Part shown: positions 15,630 through 24,613 of the stretch, piece by piece
Numbering within the stretch: the stretch's first letter is position 1
Layout: every line of letters begins with the position of its first letter
Assembly (NCBI GenBank): GCA_947455165.1
Contig: CANGMP010000009.1
Coordinates: 1-37,824, forward strand
Direction: 5' to 3'
Length of the DNA stretch: 37,824 nucleotides
Source: Acidimicrobiaceae bacterium
GTDB lineage: Bacteria; Actinomycetota; Acidimicrobiia; Acidimicrobiales; RAAP-2
Notes under the pieces: generated by a model
What the model was told of the DNA's origin: nothing
Database searches by the model: none
The model's input: the letters and a program-made list of their open reading frames with translations, nothing else
Translations under genes and position numbers: made by a program

Positions 15630-16423
15630 TGGCCCTTCCTCTTTTTGACGTCGCGAGCGACCCCGGTCCGTCCTTTGCGAGCTTGCTCGCCAAACTCAAT
15701 ATCGCCGTTCAGCTGCCGGGGGTAACGAACGACCCCGTTCACGCGACCACCGTTGTCGCACTTCGGTGCGATGCGGGTGTCGTGCTCGTAGCCGACCGTC
15801 AGGCCACGGCGGCAGCCATTGCGGCACGTGATATGCGCAAGATCGCTGAAGCTGACCGTCACACCGCGATTGCTATCTCCGGCACCGCAGCGGCCGGCAT
15901 GGAGTTCATTCGAATCAGCCAACTCTCCTTTGAGCACTACGAGAAAATGATGGATGAGACCCTCAGTCTCGAGGGAAAGTCCAACTACCTCTCTTCGTTG
16001 ATTCAGCAGGTCAACATGAGCACTCCATTCACCGTCTTGCCTTTGGTGGCCGGCTATGACGTGAATCACAATCGTGGACGAGTCTTTGAGTACGACGTCG
16101 CCGGTGGATGCTACGAAAAGGATGACTTTGGAGTCATCGGATCGGGAACTCCCTTCGCCGAGTCGGCCCTCCGCCTCGGGTATCGAGACAACATGACTCT
16201 TGACGAATGCATTGAGCTGGGAGCGCTGGCTATCTACGAAGCTGGGGATAACGACCCGTACACAGGTGGACCCGATTTCGTTCGTGGCATCTTTCCAATC
16301 ATTGTGACCGTTACTGCCAATGGCTTTGTCGAGGTCGACGAGGCCGCGACGAGGACAATCTTCGAGACAATTAACAACCGACGCACGGCGAGTAAGGGCC
16401 GCGCCGGAGGTGACCTGCGATGA
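15629..16423 (+). CDS. prcB: 20S proteasome beta subunit
   Basis: A 264-residue precursor. The first 39 residues form a propeptide that is cut to free the catalytic Thr40 (HATTVVAL); the Lys in RDMRK and the Asp in VADRQ are the other expected catalytic positions. It forms the inner rings of the proteasome and carries all peptidase activity. The ATG at 15629 shares its A with the pup stop (TGATG) and has GGGAGG 6 bases upstream. The propeptide is shorter than the 57 residues of the mycobacterial subunit. The TGA overlaps the prcA ATG (ATGA). Confidence 0.96.
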   Translation: MALPLFDVASDPGPSFASLLAKLNIAVQLPGVTNDPVHATTVVALRCDAGVVLVADRQATAAAIAARDMRKIAEADRHTAIAISGTAAAGMEFIRISQLSFEHYEKMMDETLSLEGKSNYLSSLIQQVNMSTPFTVLPLVAGYDVNHNRGRVFEYDVAGGCYEKDDFGVIGSGTPFAESALRLGYRDNMTLDECIELGALAIYEAGDNDPYTGGPDFVRGIFPIIVTVTANGFVEVDEAATRTIFETINNRRTASKGRAGGDLR

Positions 16424-17097
16424 CGATGCCGTTCTATGTAACCCCCGAACAACAGATGAAGGATCGCGCGGAATACGCGCAGAAGGGGATCGCTCGAGGC
16501 CGAACCCTCATCGCATCGATCTACGACTGCGGCGTCCTGTTCATCGCGGAAAACCCCTCCGCGTCACTCAACAAAATCAGCGAGATCTACGACCGCATCG
16601 CGTTCGCCGGCGTGGGAAAGTACAACGAGTTCCATGAGCTTCGCACCGCCGGAGTTCGCTGGGCCGACTCCACCGGTTTTTCCTATTCCCGAGAGGACGT
16701 AGACGCTCGCTCGTTGGCCAATGTCTATGCCCAGTACTTGGGCGCTTCGTTCACCGACGGCGGCAAGCCACTGGAGGTTGAGATTTTGGTCGCCCAACTC
16801 GGCATCCGAAACAAGCCGACAAAGATCTATCACGTGGCCTTTGAGGGCACCATCACCGACGAGGAGCGCTTTGCCATCCTTGGTGGCGACAGCGAGACCG
16901 TTCGGTCACGATTCCTAGCCGAAGGCGAAGACGTCGTATCGCTCGCCACAACGCTGCAGCGCGCCGTACGGGCACTCTCTGGACCCGACCGCACCATCCC
17001 GGTCAGCGACCTCGAAGTCGCTCGGTTGGAGGACCTGGGTTCCCGAAGGACGTTCAGTCGGTTGAGTGACGACGACGTCGCGCAACTGCTGGCCTAA
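16420..17097 (+). CDS. prcA: 20S proteasome alpha subunit
   Basis: A 225-residue alpha-type subunit. The N-terminal stretch [23 protein letters not shown] matches the gate helix region of bacterial PrcA, and the body follows the same four-layer fold as PrcB without an N-terminal catalytic Thr. It forms the outer rings that control entry and dock ARC. The start overlaps the prcB stop by four bases; a second Met two codons in is possible. The C-terminal tail (about 185-225) is weakly conserved and ends DVAQLLA. The order pup-prcB-prcA matches other actinobacteria. Confidence 0.95.
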   Translation: MTMPFYVTPEQQMKDRAEYAQKGIARGRTLIASIYDCGVLFIAENPSASLNKISEIYDRIAFAGVGKYNEFHELRTAGVRWADSTGFSYSREDVDARSLANVYAQYLGASFTDGGKPLEVEILVAQLGIRNKPTKIYHVAFEGTITDEERFAILGGDSETVRSRFLAEGEDVVSLATTLQRAVRALSGPDRTIPVSDLEVARLEDLGSRRTFSRLSDDDVAQLLA

Positions 17098-17117
17098 CAA
17101 GGAGTGCCCGCTCGGGC

Positions 17118-17123
17118 TACGGT
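17118..17123 (+). promoter_or_regulatory. -10 box for leaderless pafA transcript
   Basis: TACGGT is followed by exactly 6 bases and the ATG at 17130, within the 32-base gap after prcA. It suggests that pafA can be transcribed separately from the core proteasome genes. Confidence 0.55.
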
Positions 17124-17129
17124 GCAGAC

Positions 17130-18497
17130 ATGAACCGACGCATCATTGGTCTAGAGACCGAGTTCGGGGCGACGTTTACCCACAACGGGCAACGCCGACT
17201 CAGCCCCGACGATGTGTCGCGAGTGCTTTTCCGACGCGTGGTGGCTTGGGGCCGATCAAGCAATGTCTTTCTCGAAAACGGTGCCCGCCTCTACCTGGAT
17301 GTCGGCAGTCACCCCGAATACGCCACAGCCGAATGCGACAATCTCTATGACCTCGTTGCCCAAGAAGTGGCGGGGGAGCGGATCTTGCAGGGCCTTGTTA
17401 CGAGCGCCCAACGCCAACTCCACGAAGAGGGTCATCGGGGCCGGATCTATCTCTTCAAGAACAACACCGATTCGGCCGGGAATTCATATGGCTGTCACGA
17501 GAACTACTGCACCGAGCGCGACGAGGATATTCGCCGACACGAACAGTTCCTTATTCCGTTCCTCGTTACGCGCCAAATCTTCAGCGGAGCAGGCAAGATA
17601 ACCACCACGCCGGCTCGGGGGACCCACTTTGGTCTTTCACAACGGGCTGAACACATTTGGGAGTCCATCTCCTCGGCGACAACGAGAAGCCGTCCGATCA
17701 TTAACACGCGAGACGAACCTCACGCCGACCCCGACCTCTACCGACGCCTTCACGTGATCGTCGGGGACTCCAACATGAGCGAGTTCGTAACGTTTGTCAA
17801 AACCGGCACCACGTCACTAGTGCTAGCGATGATTGAGGACAAGACCACCATTCTGCGAGACCTCACTCTCGATCAGCCCATCAAGGCCTTTCGCGAGGCC
17901 TCAATGGATCCCTTAGGGGAGGCCGGTATCAAGGTCAAGTTGGCCAACGGACGGGAGATGACCGCACTTGAGATCCAAGGGGAGATCTGCGAACGGGTTG
18001 AACAGTTCGCCAGTCGACGGGAAGTCACATCCGACCAGCTCGAGGCCCTCCGTCTTTGGCGGGCCGTGCTCAGCGATCTGGCCAGTGACCCCTTGAAGCT
18101 GGGTGACCGTCTTGACTGGGTCGCCAAGTATCAACTCATCGAATCCCTCCGCGTCCGTGACGGGCTCCTCCTTAGCGATCCCAAGGTTGCTCTCATCGAT
18201 TTGCTCTATCACGACACAGATCCAGAGCGCGGTCTGTATCACCGTCTGGCCAAAAAGGGAAGTCTGGTTCGAATGGTGAGTGACGCCGCCGTTGAGGCGG
18301 CCATCACCACCGCGCCTCAAACAACGCGCGCCCGCATGCGAGGGGCCTTCGTAAAGAAAGCCAAAGAGCGAAATCGTGACTTTACGGTCGATTGGGTACA
18401 CCTAAAACTGAACGATCAAATGCAGAGAACTGTTCTCTTGAAAGACCCATTCAAGAGTAGTGACGAGCGTTTTGACCGACTTCTTAACTCGCTCTAA
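17130..18497 (+). CDS. pafA: Pup--protein ligase
   Basis: A 455-residue paralogue of Dop with the glutamine-synthetase-like fold. It opens with [12 protein letters not shown] (Glu9) and has the conserved Asp57 within [18 protein letters not shown]. It phosphorylates the C-terminal Glu of Pup and joins Pup to substrate lysines. It lacks the extra N-terminal loop of Dop, and its length is normal. In mycobacteria pafB and pafC follow; here lepB follows instead. The ATG has no Shine-Dalgarno site but fits the TACGGT box. Confidence 0.97.
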   Translation: MNRRIIGLETEFGATFTHNGQRRLSPDDVSRVLFRRVVAWGRSSNVFLENGARLYLDVGSHPEYATAECDNLYDLVAQEVAGERILQGLVTSAQRQLHEEGHRGRIYLFKNNTDSAGNSYGCHENYCTERDEDIRRHEQFLIPFLVTRQIFSGAGKITTTPARGTHFGLSQRAEHIWESISSATTRSRPIINTRDEPHADPDLYRRLHVIVGDSNMSEFVTFVKTGTTSLVLAMIEDKTTILRDLTLDQPIKAFREASMDPLGEAGIKVKLANGREMTALEIQGEICERVEQFASRREVTSDQLEALRLWRAVLSDLASDPLKLGDRLDWVAKYQLIESLRVRDGLLLSDPKVALIDLLYHDTDPERGLYHRLAKKGSLVRMVSDAAVEAAITTAPQTTRARMRGAFVKKAKERNRDFTVDWVHLKLNDQMQRTVLLKDPFKSSDERFDRLLNSL

Positions 18498-18533
18498 GAG
18501 TTTTTCAGACCTCGGGCAGTAATGTAGATATTT

Positions 18534-19220
18534 GTGACAACCGACGAGACACCCAATGTGGCGCCGAGCGAAGCATTGACTCCTGAACCAGTCGAGCTTG
18601 TGACAACCGACGCCACTCACATTGAAACAGCGAGTGAACCGTTGGCACCTGACGAAGTTGAGGTCGTGGTTTCCTATCGACACAAAGGCAAATTCCGCCT
18701 CTTGCTCGAGTGGGTTGGCATCATCGTTGTCGCGTTGAGCGCTGCATTCCTCATTCGCCTCTTCGTATTTCAAACTTTCTACATCCCCTCAATCTCGATG
18801 GTTCCGACGCTCCAGGTGGGCGACCGAATTATCGTTTCCAAGCTCTCTACCGAACTCGGCGGCGTTCACCGCGGTGACGTCGTTGTCTTCCAGCGCCCAC
18901 CGGCCGAGAACTGTGGTGGCGATGCTGGACCCACATCCGACCTCGTTAAGCGTGTTATTGGCCTACCTGGTGACCACATCACCAGTCGGGGCAACCAGAT
19001 CATCATCAACGGCAAAGTACTCAACCAGCCGTGGAAACACGCTCCGACGCTTGGGAACCCCATTGGTTCGGTCTATGTCCCTAAAGGCCAGTACTTCATG
19101 ATGGGCGACAACCGCCCGAGCTCATGCGACAGCCGTATCTGGGGCACCCTGCCCAAGAAGCTGATCATTGGCAAGGTCGTCCTGCGAATCTGGCCACTTT
19201 CTTCATTCGGCCGCGTGTAA
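18534..19220 (+). CDS. lepB: signal peptidase I
   Basis: A 228-residue type I signal peptidase. A Thr/Glu/Pro-rich cytoplasmic N-terminus (1-55) precedes one membrane span (about 58-78), then the catalytic Ser88 in PSISMVPTL, the general-base Lys139 in DLVKRVIGLPGD, and the late motif GDNRPSSCDSR. It removes signal peptides from Sec and Tat exported proteins at the outer face of the membrane. The GTG start lies 8 bases after a TAATGT box, so a near-leaderless transcript is possible. It occupies the place that pafBC hold in mycobacteria, next to tatA and tatC. Confidence 0.94.
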   Translation: MTTDETPNVAPSEALTPEPVELVTTDATHIETASEPLAPDEVEVVVSYRHKGKFRLLLEWVGIIVVALSAAFLIRLFVFQTFYIPSISMVPTLQVGDRIIVSKLSTELGGVHRGDVVVFQRPPAENCGGDAGPTSDLVKRVIGLPGDHITSRGNQIIINGKVLNQPWKHAPTLGNPIGSVYVPKGQYFMMGDNRPSSCDSRIWGTLPKKLIIGKVVLRIWPLSSFGRV

Positions 19221-19225
19221 AGCGA

Positions 19226-19244
19226 TACGACCCAAGGGGTCGTA
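19226..19244 (+). repeat. perfect 8-base inverted repeat overlapping the tatA -10 box
   Basis: TACGACCC and GGGTCGTA are separated by AAG. The repeat starts 5 bases after the lepB stop and its right arm ends inside the tatA TACAAT box. There is no T-run, so an operator or an RNA hairpin at the lepB 3' end is as likely as a classical terminator. Confidence 0.55.
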
Positions 19245-19248
19245 CAAT
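19243..19248 (+). promoter_or_regulatory. -10 box for leaderless tatA transcript
   Basis: TACAAT, close to the TATAAT consensus, is followed by exactly 6 bases and the GTG at 19255. It defines the tatA start. Confidence 0.6.
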
Positions 19249-19254
19249 GAAGCC

Positions 19255-19644
19255 GTGTTCAACCTGAGCCCTTTCAAGTTGATGATCATTGTGGCTGTCA
19301 TTCTGATCTTCCTCGGTCCCGACAAACTGCCACAGGCCGCGCGCCAAATCGGTGCAGGTTGGCGATCGCTGAAGAAGTTTCAACAGCGCGTTGAATCAGA
19401 AGTTCGCGACGCCATCCCATCTCTTCCGAGCAGTGGCGATCTCGCGCGCGTCGTTCGCAGCCCAGTAAATCTCTTGAATGAAATTGCCGACCGAACTGCC
19501 CGAATTGATGATTTGGGTGACGTCGAGGATTCTCCTCTCGAGCCCGTGGAGGATGCCCTAACCAAGGCGCCAGAAGCGGCCGAACCACCAATGCCCACCG
19601 AGTACAAGGTTCCGCCACCGCCGCCGGACCCTTCCTGGAACTAG
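19255..19644 (+). CDS. tatA: twin-arginine translocase TatA/TatB-type subunit
   Basis: A 130-residue protein with the standard layout: a very short N-terminus, one membrane span (about 5-20), the hinge FLGPDKLP, an amphipathic helix (about 28-50) and a long acidic, Pro-rich tail ending PPPPPDPSWN. The LGP hinge is closer to TatB than to the FGxxKLP of TatA, so it may act as TatB or serve both roles; the symbol follows the gene order with tatC. The GTG at 19255 is supported by the TACAAT box and by the family length. An upstream in-frame extension into lepB is not believable. tatC follows after 6 bases. Confidence 0.88.
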   Translation: MFNLSPFKLMIIVAVILIFLGPDKLPQAARQIGAGWRSLKKFQQRVESEVRDAIPSLPSSGDLARVVRSPVNLLNEIADRTARIDDLGDVEDSPLEPVEDALTKAPEAAEPPMPTEYKVPPPPPDPSWN

Positions 19645-19650
19645 AGAACC

Positions 19651-20385
19651 ATGGAAACTACGTTCAAACGCGCCTCGCGAGGCATGACGCTCGCCCAACA
19701 TCTCGCAGAGGCTCGCCGCCGCATTTTGATGAGCTTCTTGGCTGTCGTCATTGCCGGAATCGTCTCGTTTATTGAATACAACCAGATTCTTCGCTTTCTC
19801 GAGCGCCCGTACTGCGATCTGCACCTTGCTAAGCAGTGTGCCCTAACCGCCGTCGGCGCACTCAGCGCATTTTCCATTCGCATCAAAATCGCCTACTACT
19901 GCGGCATGCTGTTCGCTTCACCGGTTGTGCTCTGGCAGATTTGGCGCTTCATTACGCCAGGCCTCAAGAAGAAAGAACGAAGGTACGGCCTGGGCTTCCT
20001 CATCGCCGCAACCGTCTTCTTCGCCGGCGGCTGCTCGATGGCCTTCTTGATGTTCAAGCACGCGCTGCAGTTCTTGAATGCCATTGGCGGTTCAGGTATC
20101 TCGACGCTCTACACCGCTGACTCATACCTCGGACTCATCATCTTGATGATGTTCGTTTTCGGCTTGACCTTCGAGTTCCCCGTTATCTTGGTCGGCCTGC
20201 AACTGGGCCGAGTGGTCACCTCTACGCAGTTGTTGAAGTTCTGGCGCTACGCCATCATTCTCATTACCGCCGTTTCGGCCGTCTTCACCCCTAGCGGTGA
20301 CCCGCTCTCGATGATGGCGATGATGATTCCGTTGCTGGTCTTTTACTTCCTAGCGATTGGCATAGGCAAGCTGGCCAAGCGGTGA
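19651..20385 (+). CDS. tatC: twin-arginine translocase subunit TatC
   Basis: A 244-residue multi-spanning membrane protein with about six predicted hydrophobic spans. The N-terminal motif MTLAQHLAEARRRI matches the conserved cytoplasmic segment that binds twin-arginine signal peptides, and the FEFPVILV stretch in the second half is a TatC hallmark. With the TatA/B protein it exports folded proteins. The stop overlaps the helY start by four bases (GTGA). Confidence 0.96.
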   Translation: METTFKRASRGMTLAQHLAEARRRILMSFLAVVIAGIVSFIEYNQILRFLERPYCDLHLAKQCALTAVGALSAFSIRIKIAYYCGMLFASPVVLWQIWRFITPGLKKKERRYGLGFLIAATVFFAGGCSMAFLMFKHALQFLNAIGGSGISTLYTADSYLGLIILMMFVFGLTFEFPVILVGLQLGRVVTSTQLLKFWRYAIILITAVSAVFTPSGDPLSMMAMMIPLLVFYFLAIGIGKLAKR

Positions 20386-22517
20386 CCTCAGCCATTCGTG
20401 ATGAATTCATCGCGTCGCTGGGCTTTGGGATCGACGAATTTCAAGTAGAGGCCTTTGACGCAATCGACGAGGGTCGCAACGTGCTCGTGAGCGCCCCAAC
20501 CGGGTCCGGCAAGACGTTGGTGGCCACCTACGCAATTGATCGAATTCTGCGAGAAGGTGGTCGCGCTTTCTACACCACGCCACTCAAGGCACTTTCAAAC
20601 CAGAAGTTCAATGAACTGGGCCGGCTTTTTGGTACGGAGAACGTTGGGCTCCTGACCGGCGACACCTCCATAAACCGGGGGGCCGCAGTTGTGGTCATGA
20701 CGACGGAAGTCTTGCGCAATATGTTGCTCACTGAGTCGGGGCGAATCCAAGAACTCACGTTGGTCGTGATGGACGAAGTCCACTACCTGCAAGACCCCTA
20801 CCGAGGTGGTGTGTGGGAAGAGGTGATCATCCTCACCCCGGCCAACGTCCAGTTCGTTGCCCTTTCAGCCACCGTCAACAATGCACCAGTTGTGGGGGAG
20901 TGGCTCACCGAAGTTCGCGGAGACACCGCAGTCATTGTTGAACTTGAACGCCCGATCACGCTGCACAACCACGTCGCCATTCACAAACGTGGGCAAAATG
21001 CACCCGAAATCTTCGATCTCCTAGACGGCAATCGACTCTCCGAACCGGCCCGACGCGTTGACGGTCAGATGAAGAACTCTCGACGCTTCCGTCCGGGACC
21101 ACAGTGGCGAGGAAATCGCTCGAGCGCTCCGCCCCCGCCTTACAGCACGCCCCGGCGGAGCGATCTACTGCGAACCATTGACGACGAAGACCTGGGACCC
21201 ACGATCTACTTCATCTTCTCTCGGGCCGCCTGTGACGATGCCGTTCGTCAATGTCGGCGAGATGGTGTGCGGTTTACCAATCGAGAGATGGCCTTTGAAA
21301 TTGACGAAATTGCCCTGCAACGAGTTCGAAGTTTTGAGGACGACGACCTCAGTGCGCTCGGGTTCCCCGAGTTCTTAGATTCGCTACGAAACGGTGTAGC
21401 GGCTCACCACGCCGGCATGGTGCCCGCATTTCGTGAGATTGTCGAAATCTGTTTCGAGCGCGGACTCCTCGGAGTGGTCTTTGCTACTGAGACTTTGGCA
21501 CTCGGTGTCAATATGCCGGCCCGTTCAGTCGTCCTCGAGAAGTTCACCAAGTTCTCCGACGCCGGTCGCAACATCTTGACCAGCGGAGAGTTTGCCCAGA
21601 TGACCGGGCGTGCCGGGCGTCGAGGGCTCGACGACGAGGGTCACGCCATCGTCTGCTTTGCCATTGAGACCTCAATGGCCGACATTGCCCGTGTGGCAAT
21701 TTCACCCCCGCCGGACCTTCACAGCTCCTTTCGACCGACGTACAACTTCACGGCGAACCTGATGCACCACTTTGACGAAGAGATGGCTGTGACCATCTTG
21801 CAACGGTCCTACGCGCAGTTTGAGGCCGCCCGTCGTCCAGCTGGAGCTCGCCGCTCGCTCGCCGACCAGATGATGGCTCGTCGAAGTGTTTTTGAGGACC
21901 TGGGATACGCCAAGGACTGGAAACTCAACGAACGAGGCGAGGCGCTTCGTCGGGTCTATCACGAGAACGACTTACTGCTCTGCGAGGCGTGGTACGAGGG
22001 CGCCTTCGATGACATCGAGGCCTCCACGCTGGCCGCACTGCTCAGCTGTTTTGTCTTTGAAGGCCGTCGCAGTAAGCCCAAACCAACGACCAAGGGCACC
22101 AAGCAGCGTCGACCGAAGGACATCAAGGACCGCCTCGGACCACAACGACGTGCTGATATTGCCGATCGACTGGCCTTCATCTCAACCCTGCACTTCCGCG
22201 TCATCGAGAGTGAAGAACGACACAAGGTTCGCCACGCCAAGGACCTCGACGATGGTTTCGCTCGTTCGATCGCCTCCTGGGTGAGGGGAGCGAGCCTCGG
22301 AACGGCTCTCGACGTGGCCGACGCTGAGAATGGCGTCATGGCCCCGGGCGACTTCGTTCGCCACGCCAAGCAGGTCGCCGACCTCTGCGAACAGCTGAGC
22401 CGACTCGCCATGGGATCTAATGTTGCCGCGACTGCCCTTGACGCCAAGGCGGCGATTTTGAGGAGCGTGGTTGCCGGTTCTATGGGAATCCCTCACTTGC
22501 CGGGTCAGACGCCCTAA
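20382..22517 (+). CDS. helY: Ski2-like superfamily II helicase (HelY type)
   Basis: A 711-residue DExH helicase. Motif I is APTGSGKT (38-45), motif II DEVH (131-134), motif III SATVNN, and motif VI reads QMTGRAGRRG. It contains a basic Arg/Pro-rich insert (about 225-265) between the RecA domains and a C-terminal helical region typical of Ski2/Mtr4/DOB1 proteins. It is expected to unwind RNA or DNA with ATP; the bacterial role is unsettled. It is shorter than the roughly 900-residue mycobacterial HelY, lacking much of the C-terminal extension. The GTG start overlaps the tatC stop, the same order as in mycobacteria. Confidence 0.9.
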   Translation: MTSAIRDEFIASLGFGIDEFQVEAFDAIDEGRNVLVSAPTGSGKTLVATYAIDRILREGGRAFYTTPLKALSNQKFNELGRLFGTENVGLLTGDTSINRGAAVVVMTTEVLRNMLLTESGRIQELTLVVMDEVHYLQDPYRGGVWEEVIILTPANVQFVALSATVNNAPVVGEWLTEVRGDTAVIVELERPITLHNHVAIHKRGQNAPEIFDLLDGNRLSEPARRVDGQMKNSRRFRPGPQWRGNRSSAPPPPYSTPRRSDLLRTIDDEDLGPTIYFIFSRAACDDAVRQCRRDGVRFTNREMAFEIDEIALQRVRSFEDDDLSALGFPEFLDSLRNGVAAHHAGMVPAFREIVEICFERGLLGVVFATETLALGVNMPARSVVLEKFTKFSDAGRNILTSGEFAQMTGRAGRRGLDDEGHAIVCFAIETSMADIARVAISPPPDLHSSFRPTYNFTANLMHHFDEEMAVTILQRSYAQFEAARRPAGARRSLADQMMARRSVFEDLGYAKDWKLNERGEALRRVYHENDLLLCEAWYEGAFDDIEASTLAALLSCFVFEGRRSKPKPTTKGTKQRRPKDIKDRLGPQRRADIADRLAFISTLHFRVIESEERHKVRHAKDLDDGFARSIASWVRGASLGTALDVADAENGVMAPGDFVRHAKQVADLCEQLSRLAMGSNVAATALDAKAAILRSVVAGSMGIPHLPGQTP

Positions 22518-22529
22518 TCTCAACACTCC

Positions 22530-24134
22530 ATGCACCCGTATGCGACCGAGGAATTCACAGAGGCTGAGGCAGAAGTCCTCCGTCGCTACTTCACGAACCT
22601 CGAGGGTCCAGTATTTGCCCTCGTAAATCTGCCCGAGGTCGTTAAGGGTGCCCTCTTCGCTCGGTACTCCCGAAGCTCCAAGAGTCTGCGCCGCCTCTTC
22701 CTGGATGAGTTCGTTGAGGACCTCGTACTCGACGGCGACGAAGGCATCGATGCCACGGTGGGCCTGGAGCGGGCCGATGACCTCTACCAGAAAGTCTTTT
22801 TTGAGTACGGCGACGACTCGGTGGCTCAGCTCGGTGGTGTCCATCTGGCTTGCGAGCAGGCTTCGAACGTCTTGACCAAGATTCTCGAGTGGGGCCGTAT
22901 CATGAGCTACCTCGAACAGTCGACGCGCTACTTGGGCTACGACAAGCGCCTTAGCAACGGCTTTTACCGCTACTACCGCGACCACAATCTCCTTGAATCA
23001 AAGTACGGAGCCAAGTACATCGGCGAGATGGACCGCATGTTCGACTCTTACGCTGAACTCTTGCCAAAAATGGTGGAGTTCGCCACCAAGAAGTTCCCCA
23101 AGACGCCCGAGGACACTGACTTTGCCTACCGGATGGCTATTCGCGCCAAGGCGTTGGACGCCGTTCGCGGTCTCTTGCCGGCAAGCGCCCTGTCGAATGT
23201 CGGCATCTATGGTTCCGGACAGGCCTTTGAGTCGCTCCTGCTTCGTATGCGGGCTCACCCGCTGCCCGAAGCTCGCTACTACGCCGATCTCATGCTCACC
23301 GAGTTGCGCAAGGTCATTCCCTCGTTCTTGAAGCGAGTTGACCTCGAAGACCGTGGCGTGGCGTGGACGAACTACATGGCTGACACGAAGTCAGCGACAG
23401 CCAAGGTTCTCGACGAACTGTGGGCCGACACGCTGGTGACCCCAGGCGAGTCGGTGACGCTAACTGACTTTGACCCTGATGGCGAGCAGCGCATCCTCGA
23501 AGCCATTGGTTTTGCCAACTCGACACTGTCGGCTGCACAAGTGCGCGAGAAGGTTGCCACGCTGAGCGATTCAGAAAAGACGGCGATCTTGAATGCCTAC
23601 ATCGGCGATCGCGGTAATCGTCGCCACCGTCCAGGAAGGGCCTTTGAGCGCACCGACTACCGATTCGAACTCGTGACCGACTACGGCGCCTTCCGAGACC
23701 TCCAGCGCCATCGCCTGCTGACTATCGAGTGGCAGCCGCTGACGACTGAACTGGGCTACGACACACCTGAGCTCATCGAAGAGGCTGGATACGGCGCAGA
23801 ATACGCCGCCAGCCTGGATCGCTCGCGAGACCTCTACGAGACACTTAAAGAAGAGTTCCCAGACCAGGCTCAGTACGCCGTGGCACTGGCGTTCCGCATT
23901 CGCTACGTGATGCAGTTCAACGCCCGCGAAGCAATGCACATGATCGAACTTCGCTCGGGACCCCAGGGTCACCCCAGCTACCGTCGTGTCGCACACGAGA
24001 TGCACCGACAGATTGGCGAAGTTGCCGGTCATCACGCCATTGCCAACGCAATGACCTACGTCGACTACAGCGACACCGACCTCGAGAGACTTGAGGCCGA
24101 GCGAGCCGCCGAGCGTGCTCGCCAGTCTCGCTAG
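22530..24134 (+). CDS. tandem ThyX-like protein with split active-site motif
   Basis: A 534-residue protein made of two ThyX-type halves (about 20-270 and 360-505). The canonical motif is RHRxxSxNExSxR. The first half reads WGRIMSYLEQSTRY (121-134): it keeps the Glu, second Ser and last Arg but has lost RHR. The second half reads QRHRLLTIEWQPL (392-404): it keeps RHR but has Pro where the key Ser belongs. The later NAR and YRR elements of ThyX also survive only in the second half (R466, R485). Databases often label such proteins FAD-dependent thymidylate synthase; I cannot say whether it makes dTMP. A TAATCT box overlapping the helY stop lies 9 bases before the ATG. Confidence 0.8.
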   Translation: MHPYATEEFTEAEAEVLRRYFTNLEGPVFALVNLPEVVKGALFARYSRSSKSLRRLFLDEFVEDLVLDGDEGIDATVGLERADDLYQKVFFEYGDDSVAQLGGVHLACEQASNVLTKILEWGRIMSYLEQSTRYLGYDKRLSNGFYRYYRDHNLLESKYGAKYIGEMDRMFDSYAELLPKMVEFATKKFPKTPEDTDFAYRMAIRAKALDAVRGLLPASALSNVGIYGSGQAFESLLLRMRAHPLPEARYYADLMLTELRKVIPSFLKRVDLEDRGVAWTNYMADTKSATAKVLDELWADTLVTPGESVTLTDFDPDGEQRILEAIGFANSTLSAAQVREKVATLSDSEKTAILNAYIGDRGNRRHRPGRAFERTDYRFELVTDYGAFRDLQRHRLLTIEWQPLTTELGYDTPELIEEAGYGAEYAASLDRSRDLYETLKEEFPDQAQYAVALAFRIRYVMQFNAREAMHMIELRSGPQGHPSYRRVAHEMHRQIGEVAGHHAIANAMTYVDYSDTDLERLEAERAAERARQSR

Positions 24135-24177
24135 ATGACGCTCACCAGCATTTTTTGCTCGCAATTGCACACACTTG

Positions 24178-24201
24178 GCGCATCACTGCTCTATGATGCG
24201 C
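24178..24201 (+). promoter_or_regulatory. promoter with dyad symmetry upstream of the DUF4193-like gene
   Basis: A perfect 8-base inverted repeat, GCGCATCA and TGATGCGC with an 8-base spacer, overlaps TATGAT at 24192-24197, a near-consensus -10 box. Transcription would start near 24204, leaving a leader of about 17 bases with AAGGA at 24211-24215, 5 bases before the ATG at 24221. No convincing -35 box is seen, which would suit a regulated promoter. Confidence 0.5.
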
Positions 24202-24220
24202 TCGCACACTAAGGAACATC

Positions 24221-24613
24221 ATGGCTAAAAACGACGAGATTTTTGAAGAAGACGACATCGCCGAAGTTGACGAGGAACTCGAGACTGAAGACGACGTTGC
24301 GGCCGACGACGAAGAAACTGAGACAGTAACTGGCCCGGTTCTGATCCCCGAAGAGGACGTCGACGAAGAAGACGGCCCCGACACCGACGTGGAACTTGCG
24401 CTCGACGAGGTACTCGCTGAGCGCGTCCGCGTGACGACCGAAGAGGAAGATGATGACGACGAGCCAATCGTCGACCTCGACGAGAAGTTGGACCAAAACG
24501 AAACGGTACTGCCTCAGCAAGATGATGAGTTCCGCTGCAGCTCATGCCGCCTCCTGAAGAAGAACAGTCAGTTGGCCGACAAGAAGCAGCAGCTCTGCCG
24601 TGACTGTATCTAA
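24221..24613 (+). CDS. DUF4193-like acidic protein with C-terminal zinc-ribbon cysteines
   Basis: A 130-residue, extremely acidic protein: about the first 100 residues are rich in Asp and Glu, followed by a short cysteine module, CSSC then 18 residues later CRDC, which could bind zinc. This layout matches the actinobacterial DUF4193 family, of unknown function. The ATG has an AAGGA site, so translation is leader-dependent, unlike most first genes in this window. It heads a three-gene unit with two overlapping downstream genes and a dyad-containing promoter. Confidence 0.8.
   Translation: MAKNDEIFEEDDIAEVDEELETEDDVAADDEETETVTGPVLIPEEDVDEEDGPDTDVELALDEVLAERVRVTTEEEDDDDEPIVDLDEKLDQNETVLPQQDDEFRCSSCRLLKKNSQLADKKQQLCRDCI

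Noticed and set aside
22182..22985. 267-codon open frame opposite helY and the ThyX-like gene
   Set aside because: It spans the ends of two real genes on the other strand and shows no domain or start signal.
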